Shown here: positions 40,752-49,354 of the stretch, one piece after another
How positions within the stretch are numbered: position 1 is the first letter of the stretch
How the letters are laid out: each line of letters starts with the position of its first letter
Assembly (NCBI RefSeq): GCF_004923255.1
Contig: NZ_QYRT01000027.1
Span: forward strand, 1 to 50,882
Source of the DNA: Subtercola vilae
GTDB lineage: Bacteria > Actinomycetota > Actinomycetes > Actinomycetales > Microbacteriaceae
Length of the DNA stretch: 50,882 nucleotides
Direction: 5' to 3'
Notes under the pieces: model-generated
Seen by the model: only the letters and a program-made list of their open reading frames with translations
The model's database searches: none
What the model was told of the DNA's origin: nothing
Position numbers and translations under genes: made by a program

Positions 40752-42296
40752 TTACCACTGCGACGGGGTGTAGTCCTTCAAGAAGACACCGCACAAGTCG
40801 ACGCCGGCCTCACCCTGAACCACTGGGTCGTACACGCGCGCGGCGCCGTCGACAAGGTCGAGCGGGGCGTGAAAACCCTCTTCTGCCAACCGCACTTTCG
40901 TGGAGTGCGGGCGCTCGTCGGTGATCCAGCCCGTGTCGACGCTGGTCATCAGAATGCCGTCGGTCAGCATCTCTTTGGCGCTGGTGCGGGTGAGCATGTT
41001 GAGCGCCGCTTTCGCCATGTTGGTGTGCGGATGCCCGGGGCCCTTGTACCCCCGCGCGAACACTCCCTCCATGGCCGACACATTCACCACGTAGGCGCGC
41101 TCAGAGCGGGCAGCCGCGGCGGCTGTCGCCATCGACGGTCTGAGTCGTGACACCAGGAGGAACGGTGCCGTCGTGTTGCAGAGCTGCACCTCGAGCATCT
41201 CGAGCGGGTCGACGTCTTGAACGGCCTGGGTCCAGCTGTTCTCGTCGTGCAGGTCGGGTACGAGCCCGCCCGCGTCGATCGCGGTTCCCGCAGCGAGCCG
41301 CTCGAGCGACGACGAGCCGGCGGCCAGGGCCATCGAGGTCAGCTCGTCGGCGTTCAGCGGAACCCCCGTGAGGGTGGCCGTCTTCAGCAACGGGTGCGAT
41401 GCCACCGACGCCGCAAGGGCCTGCGGGTGCGCATCGTTCGTATGGCCGAACGTGATCATCGCGGGCAGAGGCCCGTCGGGCAGCGGCGACAGTTCGGCTT
41501 CGGCGAGCGGAGCGTACGACCCGGGCGAACGCCGCACGGTCTGCGCAGCATTGTTGATGAGAATGTCGAGCGGCCCTGCAGCAGCCACGGCATCAGCCAG
41601 GCCGATGACCTGGGCCGGGTCACGCAGGTCGATGCCCACCACGGTGAGTCGGTGAAGCCACTCGGCCGAGTCGGGTAGCCCGGCGAACCGCCGCACCGCG
41701 TCACGGGGAAAGCGCGTGGTGATGGTGGTGTGCGCCCCGTCGCGCAGCAATCGCAGGGCGATGTACATGCCGATCTTGGCGCGACCGCCGGTGAGCAGGG
41801 CACGTTTGCCGGTGAGGTCGGTTCGGGCATCCCGTTTCGTGTGGCTCATCGCTGCGCAGGTGGGGCAGAGCTGGTGGTAGAAGGCGTCGACCTGCGTGTA
41901 GTGCTGCTTGCAGATGTAGCAGGGGCGCGACTTGATGAGCGTGCCCACGGTGGGTGCGGCGGTGATGGCGGCGAGCGGAATGCCGCGCGTCTCGTCGTCG
42001 ATGCGGTCGGGGGCGCCCGTTGCGGTGGCGGCGATGACACTGCGGTCGGCGCTCGCGATGGCGTCGCGCTTCTCATCGCGCCGGTTCTTCTTGACCGACT
42101 TGAACATCTTCGCGGTGGCCTGGCGCACGGTGACGAAATCGGGATGCTCGTCGTCGAGCTCGTGCAGGCTCGCGAGTACGCGGAGGGCCGTTGCGAGCTC
42201 GGCGGGGTCGATGCCGCCGGTCGTGGACACCGTCGTGGGCGCCGTCGAGGAGCCTTCGGTGGGCGCGGCTGTAGGGGGCGAAGTGTTCTGAGTCAT
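40752..42296 (-). CDS. SDR-family protein with N-terminal zinc-type CxxC pair and altered active site
   Basis: The 514-aa protein has an N-terminal helical part (residues 1-110), a CYIC...CPTC pair separated by about 17 residues (near 125-150) that may bind zinc, and a Rossmann domain with GGRAKIGMYIAL in place of TGxxxGIG and INNAAQT. In the active-site region NVSAMEGVF..., the Lys is in HTNMAKAALNM, so the usual YxxxK reads TxxxK. The Tyr being absent suggests a non-standard reaction or a binding role. ATG 42296 is chosen; a GTG two codons earlier is possible. The 65-bp gap downstream of the LLM gene argues against tight coupling. Confidence 0.82.
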   Translation of the reverse strand: MTQNTSPPTAAPTEGSSTAPTTVSTTGGIDPAELATALRVLASLHELDDEHPDFVTVRQATAKMFKSVKKNRRDEKRDAIASADRSVIAATATGAPDRIDDETRGIPLAAITAAPTVGTLIKSRPCYICKQHYTQVDAFYHQLCPTCAAMSHTKRDARTDLTGKRALLTGGRAKIGMYIALRLLRDGAHTTITTRFPRDAVRRFAGLPDSAEWLHRLTVVGIDLRDPAQVIGLADAVAAAGPLDILINNAAQTVRRSPGSYAPLAEAELSPLPDGPLPAMITFGHTNDAHPQALAASVASHPLLKTATLTGVPLNADELTSMALAAGSSSLERLAAGTAIDAGGLVPDLHDENSWTQAVQDVDPLEMLEVQLCNTTAPFLLVSRLRPSMATAAAAARSERAYVVNVSAMEGVFARGYKGPGHPHTNMAKAALNMLTRTSAKEMLTDGILMTSVDTGWITDERPHSTKVRLAEEGFHAPLDLVDGAARVYDPVVQGEAGVDLCGVFLKDYTPSQW

Positions 42297-42361
42297 GGGC
42301 ACATCAATGCTACCCGCCCGTGGTGGCAGGTAGGCAGGCTGGCGGTGGGCAGCAGCAGCGC

Positions 42362-43396
42362 TCAGGCGAGCACCGGCAGCAGCGCCGGCGCGATGCGCTC
42401 CCGCACGATGCGCAGAATGCGTTCGTGCGAGGCGACCGCTCCGTTCGCGGGCAGGGTGACCATCAGCTGGCTGGCGTGGGGGAGCGCGCGGTCGGCCAGG
42501 AGGGCATCCACGATCTCGTCGGGGTGGCCCGCCAGAATGCGGCTGAACCGCAGCGGAACGCGCGGGTCGAGCGGGCGCCCGTCGGCACCCATGCCCGACT
42601 CGTAGCCTTCGATGAACTCGCGGTGCACGGCCCGGTCTTCGTCGGTCAGCAGCGGCACGATGATGCGGCCCGCGGCGATGCGCGGCACGCGGGCGGCCGA
42701 AATGGTTCCGGCGGCCTGCCCGGCGGCGAACGCCTCTTTGTACGCCAGGATCTGCTGCAGTTGGCCCTCGTCGAACGAGACGCCCGTCTCTTCGCCGTTC
42801 AGCGTGGAGACCTGAAGGTCGAACCCCTGTGCTCCGGTGCGCCGGGCCCCGGCGACCGTTCCTGAGCCGTACCAGAGCCGTTCGGCGAGCCCGGGAACGG
42901 GCGGCGACAGAGTGAGGTCGGTGTGCGGCGGAATGCTCATATACCCCTCACCGCTGTTGATGAGTGCATCGCCGGCCAGTACCGCGCGCAGTCGCAACGC
43001 ACGCTTCTGCGCCTCGGCCGAGAAGCTCAGTTCGCTCGGCCCGAACACCGGGTCGAGCATCGACTGGGTGGGAATACCGCTCGAGAGCCCGAGTTCGAGC
43101 CGCCCGCCGCTCATCAGGTCGAGCGTTGCGGCGTCTTCGGCCACGCGGATGGGGTCTTCGTACCGCATGGGCAGCACGCCGGTACCGAAGTGCAGGGAAC
43201 TCGTGCGCTGTGCGACGGCCGACAGAAAGACCATCGGGCTCGACAGGTACGGCTCGAAGTGCCGCACGCGCACCCAGCCGGTGTCGTAGCCTTCGCGCTC
43301 AGCGGTCTGAAAGAGGCGCACGCCGTCAGCGAGCGAGGCGGCCGCGCCGCGCGGCCCACCGTGGTTCGGAACGAACGAGAGAAAACTGAGCTGCAT
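42362..43396 (-). CDS. luciferase-like (LLM class) flavin-dependent monooxygenase
   Basis: The 344-aa TIM-barrel oxidoreductase of the bacterial-luciferase family starts QLSFLSFVPN. It contains GYDTGWVRVRHFEP, LHFGTGVLPMRYEDPIRVAEDAA, LDLMSGGRLELGLSSG and LWYGSGTVAGARR. It uses FMNH2 or F420; which one cannot be read here. ATG 43396 is chosen because homology begins there and AGAGG lies 8 bp upstream. A palindrome TGTAGCTACA and a TAAGAT -10 lie in the intergenic region shared with the divergent helicase gene. Confidence 0.88.
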   Translation of the reverse strand: MQLSFLSFVPNHGGPRGAAASLADGVRLFQTAEREGYDTGWVRVRHFEPYLSSPMVFLSAVAQRTSSLHFGTGVLPMRYEDPIRVAEDAATLDLMSGGRLELGLSSGIPTQSMLDPVFGPSELSFSAEAQKRALRLRAVLAGDALINSGEGYMSIPPHTDLTLSPPVPGLAERLWYGSGTVAGARRTGAQGFDLQVSTLNGEETGVSFDEGQLQQILAYKEAFAAGQAAGTISAARVPRIAAGRIIVPLLTDEDRAVHREFIEGYESGMGADGRPLDPRVPLRFSRILAGHPDEIVDALLADRALPHASQLMVTLPANGAVASHERILRIVRERIAPALLPVLA

Positions 43397-43419
43397 GTGC
43401 GGGCCTCTGCTGAAATGGT

Positions 43420-43429
43420 TGTAGCTACA
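43420..43429. promoter_or_regulatory. 10-bp palindrome between divergent LLM and helicase genes
   Basis: TGTAGCTACA is a perfect palindrome 24 bp upstream of the LLM start and immediately downstream of its TAAGAT -10 (ATCTTA on the plus strand, 43429-43434). It is well placed as a repressor operator. Confidence 0.45.
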
Positions 43430-43458
43430 TCTTATCTGAGGTAGGGCATGATCGAAGC

Positions 43459-46059
43459 ATGACGGATGCCCTCCCCACCCCCCTCGCATCTCTGGTCAAC
43501 TACCTCCCCGACGTGCCCGCTGCGGGGGCCAGCGCCGACCCCGACCTGCTCTTCGAACGCTTCACCGAGTGGAGCGCCTCCCGCGGCCTCACGCTCTACC
43601 CGGCGCAAGAAGAGGCGATCATCGAGATCGTCTCGGGAGCCAACCTCATCCTGAGCACCCCGACGGGCACAGGAAAGTCGCTCGTGGCCATCGCCGCCCA
43701 CTTCGCGGCCCTCGCCGACGGCCGCCGCACCTTCTACACCGCGCCCATCAAGGCGCTCGTCTCCGAGAAGTTCTTCGCCCTGGTCGAGATCTTCGGCCCC
43801 GCGAACGTGGGCATGGTGACCGGCGACTCGAGCGTGAACCCCGACGCACCCATCATCTGCTGCACGGCCGAGATTCTCGCCAACATCGCCCTGCGGCACG
43901 GCGCAGATGCGCCGGTCGATCAGGTCGTGATGGACGAGTTCCACTTCTACAGTGACCCCGAGCGCGGCTGGGCCTGGCAGGTTCCCCTGCTCACGCTGCC
44001 CGACGTGCAGTTCATTCTCATGTCGGCGACCCTCGGCGACGTGAGTTGGCTCTCGAAAGACCTCACGCGCCGCACCGACCGCGAGACCGCGGTGGTCACG
44101 GGGGTTGAGCGGCCGGTTCCGCTCAACTACTACTACGCCACGACACCCGTGCACGAGACGGTCGAAGACCTGCTGAACACGGGCCAGTCGCCCATCTACA
44201 TCGTGCACTTCTCCCAGCTCGCGGCACTCGAGCGCGCCCAAGCCCTCTCGAGCCTCAAGATCGTCAGCCGTGAACAGCGCGACCAGATCGCCGACGCCAT
44301 CGGTGAGTTCAGGTTCACCACGAACTTCGGGCGTACGCTCTCGCGGCTCATCCGGGCCGGCATCGGCGTGCACCACGCCGGCATGCTGCCGAAGTACCGT
44401 CGCCTGGTCGAGCAACTGGCCCAACAGGGCCTGCTGCGGGTCATCTGCGGCACCGACACGCTCGGCGTCGGCATCAACGTGCCGATCAGAACCGTGCTGC
44501 TCACCGCCCTCACCAAGTACGACGGCACGAGAACCCGTCAGCTCACTGCCCGCGAGTTTCACCAGATCGCCGGCCGGGCGGGCCGTGCCGGGTTCGACAC
44601 AGCCGGAACCGTGGTGGCGCAGGCCCCCGAACACGAGACCGAGAACGCCCGGCTCATCGCGAAGGCCGGCGACGACCCGAAGAAGCTGAAGAAGGTTGTC
44701 AAGAAGCGTGCGCCAGAGGGGTTCGTCTCGTGGGGCGAGCCGAGCTTCAACCGCCTCATTGCGGCCGAACCCGAGACCCTCACGTCGAGCATGCAGATCA
44801 ACCACGCCATGCTGTTGAACATCATCGGCCGCGGCCACGGCAGCGACGGAAAGTCAGACGCATTCGCCGCCACCCGCTCGCTGCTCGAAGACAACCACGA
44901 GCCGCGCAGCCGCCAGCTCGAACTCGAGCGCCAGGCCCTCGCCATCTACCGAACGCTGCGCACGGCCGAGATCGTCGAGCAGCTGCCGCCCGACGAGAAC
45001 GGCCACGTGGGCATCCGGCTGACCGTCGACCTGCAGCCCAACTTCGCTCTCAACCAGCCGCTGTCACCGTTCGCGCTCGCCGCCTTCGACCTGCTCAACA
45101 CCGACTCGCCCACCTACGCCCTCGACATGGTCTCTGTGCTCGAGGCGACTCTGGATGACCCCCGCCCCGTTCTCTCGGCCCAACAGTTCGCCGCGAAGGG
45201 TGAAGCCGTCGCCGCCATGAAGGCCGAGGGCATCGAGTACGACCAGCGTATGGAACTGCTCGACCAGATCACCCACCCCAAACCCCTCGAAGAGCTGCTC
45301 GACGCGGCCTTCGAGATCTACAAGGCCTCTCAACCCTGGGTCGGCGACTTCGAGCTCAGCCCGAAAACGGTTGTTCGCGACATGTACGAACGCGCGATGA
45401 CCTTCAACGACTACATCGGCTACTACAAGCTGAACCGGTCGGAAGGGCTCGTGCTGCGGTACTTCTCCGACGCCTTCAAGGCTGCCCGGGCGACCATCCC
45501 CGACGAGGCGAAGACCGAAGACCTGCTCGACCTCATCGAGTGGCTGGGCGAACTGGTGCGCCAGGTCGACTCGAGCCTGCTCGACGAGTGGGAAGAGCTC
45601 ACGAACCCCACCGACGTGCAGGGCGAGGCCGACCTGGTGGCGTCGCACGGCCGCGGGGTCACCGCTGTGCTGCCGCCCGCGCCGCGCAGCGTGGTCTCGA
45701 ACCTGCGCGCCTTTCGAATCCTGGTTCGCAACGAGCTGTTCAAGCGAGTTCAGTTCGCCGCGCTCGACAAGGTCGACGACCTGGGCGAACTCGATTCACC
45801 GCTCGGCTTCAGTCGCGACCAGTGGGCGGATGCCCTCGACGGCTATTACGCCGAGCACGACTCCATCGGCACGGCCGGTGACGCCCGCAGCGCCAGCATG
45901 CTCACCGTCACAGAGGGCCCGCACGTCTGGGTTCTGCGGCAGACGTTCGACGACCCCGCCGGTGACCACGACTGGGGCATCGACGCCGAAGTCGACCTCG
46001 CCGAATCGGCCGAACAGGGCGTGGCGGTCGTGCGGGTGACGGGCGTGAGCCGGCTCTGA
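43459..46059 (+). CDS. SKI2-like DEAD/DEAH helicase with DUF3516 C-terminus
   Basis: The 866-aa superfamily 2 helicase shows LYPAQEEAIIEI (Q-like), Walker A LSTPTGTGKSL, TAPIKALVSEK (Ia), Walker B VMDEFHFY (DEFH), MSATLGD (III), GVGINVPIRTVLLTAL (V) and HQIAGRAGRAGFD (VI). The C-terminal half (about 420-866) matches the DUF3516 domain found in actinobacterial members. An RNA substrate is likely by analogy with SKI2/Mtr4 proteins. ATG 43459 has no Shine-Dalgarno; CATGAT lies 6 bp upstream. Confidence 0.93.
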   Translation: MTDALPTPLASLVNYLPDVPAAGASADPDLLFERFTEWSASRGLTLYPAQEEAIIEIVSGANLILSTPTGTGKSLVAIAAHFAALADGRRTFYTAPIKALVSEKFFALVEIFGPANVGMVTGDSSVNPDAPIICCTAEILANIALRHGADAPVDQVVMDEFHFYSDPERGWAWQVPLLTLPDVQFILMSATLGDVSWLSKDLTRRTDRETAVVTGVERPVPLNYYYATTPVHETVEDLLNTGQSPIYIVHFSQLAALERAQALSSLKIVSREQRDQIADAIGEFRFTTNFGRTLSRLIRAGIGVHHAGMLPKYRRLVEQLAQQGLLRVICGTDTLGVGINVPIRTVLLTALTKYDGTRTRQLTAREFHQIAGRAGRAGFDTAGTVVAQAPEHETENARLIAKAGDDPKKLKKVVKKRAPEGFVSWGEPSFNRLIAAEPETLTSSMQINHAMLLNIIGRGHGSDGKSDAFAATRSLLEDNHEPRSRQLELERQALAIYRTLRTAEIVEQLPPDENGHVGIRLTVDLQPNFALNQPLSPFALAAFDLLNTDSPTYALDMVSVLEATLDDPRPVLSAQQFAAKGEAVAAMKAEGIEYDQRMELLDQITHPKPLEELLDAAFEIYKASQPWVGDFELSPKTVVRDMYERAMTFNDYIGYYKLNRSEGLVLRYFSDAFKAARATIPDEAKTEDLLDLIEWLGELVRQVDSSLLDEWEELTNPTDVQGEADLVASHGRGVTAVLPPAPRSVVSNLRAFRILVRNELFKRVQFAALDKVDDLGELDSPLGFSRDQWADALDGYYAEHDSIGTAGDARSASMLTVTEGPHVWVLRQTFDDPAGDHDWGIDAEVDLAESAEQGVAVVRVTGVSRL

Positions 46060-46079
46060 GCCGGCTCTGAGTCGGCTCT
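46047..46079 (+). repeat. three tandem 11-bp repeats at the helicase stop
   Basis: GAGCCGGCTCT occurs at 46047-46057 and 46058-46068, and GAGTCGGCTCT at 46069-46079. Each unit contains the palindrome AGCCGGCT (or a variant), and the TGA junctions include the helicase stop at 46057-46059. Duplication may reflect slippage and may serve as a terminator-like hairpin. Confidence 0.8.
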
Positions 46080-46150
46080 GAAACGAGAGGGTTCGTGCCG
46101 CGCGACACCGGAGCACGGGCATCCGGAGGCCGCGAAGCCGCGGAGCCGCG

Positions 46151-47074
46151 CTACGCGATCACGCGGGAACCGCTGAGCGCCAGCAGCAGTACGTCGACCA
46201 ACGCGCTCGCGATGATGAGCTGAAACAGCAGGCGGCCTGGCGGCTTCGTGAGCACCAGCCACGCCCCGACCGCCGAGAGCACCACGCCGACGGCGAAGCC
46301 CACCAGCCCGACCACTGAAGGCGGCAGGCTGGGGTCTGTCAGGGTCGCTCCGAACGCCACCAGCGCCGAGGCGCCCAGCAACGCGCCGAACGCTGACAGG
46401 CCCGATGCGGTTCTTCCCATTCGGTGCGGCAACCCGCGCACCCCGGTCGCGGCGTCGTCGGCGAGGTCGGGCAGCACATTCGCAAAATGCGCACCCAGCC
46501 CGAGCAGTGACCCGGTGGCAACGACCCACCAGGCAGCGATCGGTGCGCCCGGTGCTGCCAGCGTCACGACGAGCGGAAGCAATCCGAAACTCACGACGTA
46601 TGGCAGGCCGGAGAGCGCCGTCTTCTTGAAAAGCACGTTGTAACTCAGCCCCGACACGGCCAGCACGATGCTCGCCACCGCGGCGGGTGGCCCCAGCAGC
46701 AGGCTGAGCGCAACGACGGCCATCGCAGACACGATGAACGCCGTGCGTACGGTCGACGCTGAGATCGCTCCCGTGGCGACGGGTTTGTCGGTGCGCCCCA
46801 CTTCGATGTCGCGGCGCGCGTCGAGCCAGTCATTCGACCATCCGATGGCCAGCTGCCCCGCGAGAATGGCGGCAGCTACCAGCAGAACGCCAAGCGGCGA
46901 GAGCCCAGTGGCAATACCGAGCACCACGGCGAGCAGCGTGACCGCGGCGGTGGGGCCGGGGTGGCAGGCGGCGACGAGGGCGCTCGCGACTGCACCGAAT
47001 CTTCTGTCAGATGGCATACTTCGCGGCACGCCTTCAGGTGCACCCCCCGTAATGGGGGTTTCAGCCTCGTACAT
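46151..47074 (-). CDS. UbiA-family prenyltransferase
   Basis: The 307-aa polytopic membrane enzyme, with about nine helices, has the first Asp-rich motif NDWLDARRDIEVGRTDKPVA (NDxxDxxxD) and a second, LPDLADDAATGVRG. It transfers a prenyl group to an aromatic or other polar acceptor; the acceptor is unknown and MenA is not specifically indicated. ATG 47074 follows GGGAG by 6 bp; ATG 47017 nearer the homology start is possible. It is divergent from the deacetylase lipoprotein gene, with start codons only about 30 bp apart. Confidence 0.87.
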   Translation of the reverse strand: MYEAETPITGGAPEGVPRSMPSDRRFGAVASALVAACHPGPTAAVTLLAVVLGIATGLSPLGVLLVAAAILAGQLAIGWSNDWLDARRDIEVGRTDKPVATGAISASTVRTAFIVSAMAVVALSLLLGPPAAVASIVLAVSGLSYNVLFKKTALSGLPYVVSFGLLPLVVTLAAPGAPIAAWWVVATGSLLGLGAHFANVLPDLADDAATGVRGLPHRMGRTASGLSAFGALLGASALVAFGATLTDPSLPPSVVGLVGFAVGVVLSAVGAWLVLTKPPGRLLFQLIIASALVDVLLLALSGSRVIA

Positions 47075-47091
47075 AGAAAACTCCCAGACGC

Positions 47092-47097
47092 TACGGT
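47092..47097 (+). promoter_or_regulatory. -10 element of the leaderless deacetylase gene
   Basis: TACGGT lies 6 bp before GTG 47104; no Shine-Dalgarno is present. Confidence 0.45.
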
Positions 47098-47103
47098 GAA
47101 GTC

Positions 47104-47964
47104 GTGCAACGGCGAACATTCCTGAGCTTAACTGCCGTGGGGGCAGTTGGCTTTCTCACCTCCTGTGCGGGGAGCCCCGATACTCTCGGTCTGCCCTCTG
47201 CCGGGCCCTCGTCGACGACTGCAGCAACGCTCACGCCGGCACCGACGGTGCCGCCCAAACCGATCGTCACGCCCACGCCTACCCCTACCCCCACCTCGAC
47301 ACTCCCGCCGCCGTTCTCGGCTCCGAGCCTCACCAAGGTGGCCATTCCCGACGGCGTCATGACCGACCTGCCCGGCGACGGCAAACTGCTCGCGTGGACC
47401 GTCGACGACGGCTCGAGCAGCGAAGTGATTCAGAAATACATCGAATTCGCCAAGGCGACCGGCATGCGCCTCACGTTCTTTCTGAACGCAACCTACGACG
47501 GCTGGAGCACCCACGCCGACCTGCTGCGGCCCCTCGTGAAGAGCGGCCAGATTCAACTCGGCAACCACACCTTCAGCCACGCCGACCTCACCTCGCTCTC
47601 TGACGACCAGGTCATCGCCGAACTGCAGAAGAATCACGACTTCATCGAGAAGACCTTCGGGGTGGATGCCCGGCCCTACTACCGACCGCCCTACGGGTAC
47701 CGCAACCACCGTACAGACCGTCTCGCCGCCTCGATCGGCTACACGACACCGGTGCTCTGGTACGGATCGCTCTCCGACTCCGGGCTCATCACCGATCAGC
47801 AGGTCGTCGACTTCGCCACACAGTGGTTTCTGCCGCAGCACATCGTCATCGGGCACCTCAACTTCTTACCGGTGACGGAGGTCTTCGGGCAGCTGGAGCA
47901 GATCATCCGGAGCCGTGGGCTTCAACCGGTGACGCTGAACGACGTGTTCGACAAACCCGCCTGA
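47104..47964 (+). CDS. lipoprotein polysaccharide deacetylase (NodB domain)
   Basis: The 286-aa exported lipoprotein has a signal ending in the lipobox LTSC (Cys about 21). A Thr/Pro linker (about 30-68) precedes a carbohydrate esterase 4 NodB domain: motif 1 WTVDDGSSS (TVDDG for TFDDG), motif 2 NHTFSHADL with HxxxH, motif 3 YYRPPYGYRNHRT. It probably removes acetyl groups from peptidoglycan or another envelope glycan outside the membrane. The next gene, a transglycosylase-like protein, is convergent. Confidence 0.9.
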   Translation: MQRRTFLSLTAVGAVGFLTSCAGSPDTLGLPSAGPSSTTAATLTPAPTVPPKPIVTPTPTPTPTSTLPPPFSAPSLTKVAIPDGVMTDLPGDGKLLAWTVDDGSSSEVIQKYIEFAKATGMRLTFFLNATYDGWSTHADLLRPLVKSGQIQLGNHTFSHADLTSLSDDQVIAELQKNHDFIEKTFGVDARPYYRPPYGYRNHRTDRLAASIGYTTPVLWYGSLSDSGLITDQQVVDFATQWFLPQHIVIGHLNFLPVTEVFGQLEQIIRSRGLQPVTLNDVFDKPA

Positions 47965-47969
47965 GCGGT

Positions 47970-49259
47970 TCAGTACCAGTGCGGGTTGGTGTTCTGTGAG
48001 TGCGCCCAGGCCCCGCAGGGAGTGCCGTACGACCTCGTGATGTAGTCGAGGCCCCAGTTGATCTGCGTCTGCGCGTTCGTGCGCCAGTCAGAGCCGGCCG
48101 ACGCCATTTTGCTGCCCGGCAGCGACTGCGGAATACCGTACGCACCGCCGTCTTGGTTGTAAGCGTTCACTCGCCAGCCCGACTCGCGGTTCCACAGGTT
48201 CACGAGGCACGCGAACTGGTCTGAACCCCAGCCGCGCGCCGAAACCTGGCCCTGCGCGTACGCTTTGGCTCCCGCTGTGTCGACGACAACCGAGCCGGGC
48301 GGAAGGCCCGCGCTGCTGTCGCTGCCGCCACTACTGCCGCCGCTACTGCCGCCACTGTTGCCTCCGCCGCCCGAACCTGACGAGCTCGAGGCCGCACTTG
48401 CCGCTGCGGCGGCCGCGGCTGCAGCAGCGGCTTGGGCTGCGGCGGCCGCAGCCGCCGCCTGGCCCTGCCGGTACGACTCCTCGACCTGAGCCGTCGTGTC
48501 TTGAAGCGTTGCGAGCTGGGCGTACAGTACGTCGCTCTTCGCCTTCTGGTCGACCACCTGCGCATCGGCCGCTTCCTGGGCTGCCTGCGCATCGGCGGCG
48601 GCCTGCTGGGCTGCGCTGGCGAGTGTGGCTCGGGCTGACTCGGCGACACCGGCCTGCGCGTTCAGCGCCGCGGCCTGGTTCTGCGTGCTCGTGGCCAGCT
48701 CGTTCAGCTGGGCCGACTGCTCGGTGAGCTTGCTCATCGCGCCGAGCTGGTACAACAGAGAATCGGCCTTCTGCCCGCTCAGCAGCAGACTCGCGCTCTG
48801 GTTGCCGCCCGAACGGTAGAGCTCGACAGTCAGCTGCCCGAACTGCTTCTTCGCCGCGGCAGCCTTCTTCACTGCATCAGAGGCCCTCGTCGTGGCATCG
48901 GCCGCCACCTGCGTTGCGGCCTGCAGCGCAGACTGAGCAATGAGATACTCGTTGCCCTTCTTCACTGCTTCGTCACCCAGCTGGGCCGCCTGGGCCTCGA
49001 GGCCCGACAGCAGGCTTGTGATGTTGCTCACCTCGGCCTGCTTCGCCGCCTCATTCTGCTTCGCGGCGTTCACGTCATTCCAGCTGGGGTAGTCGGTGCG
49101 CACCGCCGTGAACTGCCCTGCGGCACCGGATGCCCCGCTGCTCGGCTGCGCGCTGACAACGCCGGTCGGAGCCGACCCTGCGGCCGCCGTCAGAGGCGAG
49201 GCGAGGCTTGCGGCGACAACCAGCACAGCCCCCACAACGAGGCGCGCCGAACGAATCAT
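47970..49259 (-). CDS. exported coiled-coil protein with lytic-transglycosylase-like C-terminus
   Basis: The 429-aa protein has a signal peptide (residues 1-27), a long Ala/Gln/Glu coiled coil (about 62-270, RipC/PcsB-like) including a poly-Ala run, and a Ser/Gly linker (about 285-310). The compact C-terminal domain (330-429) contains FACLVNLWNRESGWRVNAYN, GAYGIPQSLPGSKM and INWGLDYITRSYGTPCGAWA. The Glu in NRESGW is the expected catalytic residue of a lysozyme-like fold. It probably cleaves or binds peptidoglycan under control of the coiled coil. TAGCGT lies 6 bp before the ATG. Confidence 0.88.
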   Translation of the reverse strand: MIRSARLVVGAVLVVAASLASPLTAAAGSAPTGVVSAQPSSGASGAAGQFTAVRTDYPSWNDVNAAKQNEAAKQAEVSNITSLLSGLEAQAAQLGDEAVKKGNEYLIAQSALQAATQVAADATTRASDAVKKAAAAKKQFGQLTVELYRSGGNQSASLLLSGQKADSLLYQLGAMSKLTEQSAQLNELATSTQNQAAALNAQAGVAESARATLASAAQQAAADAQAAQEAADAQVVDQKAKSDVLYAQLATLQDTTAQVEESYRQGQAAAAAAAAQAAAAAAAAAAASAASSSSGSGGGGNSGGSSGGSSGGSDSSAGLPPGSVVVDTAGAKAYAQGQVSARGWGSDQFACLVNLWNRESGWRVNAYNQDGGAYGIPQSLPGSKMASAGSDWRTNAQTQINWGLDYITRSYGTPCGAWAHSQNTNPHWY

Positions 49260-49265
49260 GCCCCT

Positions 49266-49271
49266 ACGCTA
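49266..49271 (-). promoter_or_regulatory. -10 element of the transglycosylase-like gene
   Basis: TAGCGT (minus strand) is followed by AGGGGC and the ATG. The AGGGG may equally be a Shine-Dalgarno placed too close to the start, so the leaderless reading is preferred but not certain. Confidence 0.45.
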
Positions 49272-49354
49272 TGTGACGATCGCGCAAAATGCAGGTAAGG
49301 CACTGCAGATTCACCGAATGCGTGCATCTGACCCGCCGATGCGTGTTTCGTCTC

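Noticed and set aside
43432-44838. 468-codon minus-strand open frame
   Set aside because: It is antisense to the helicase, and the helicase motifs on the other strand are complete.
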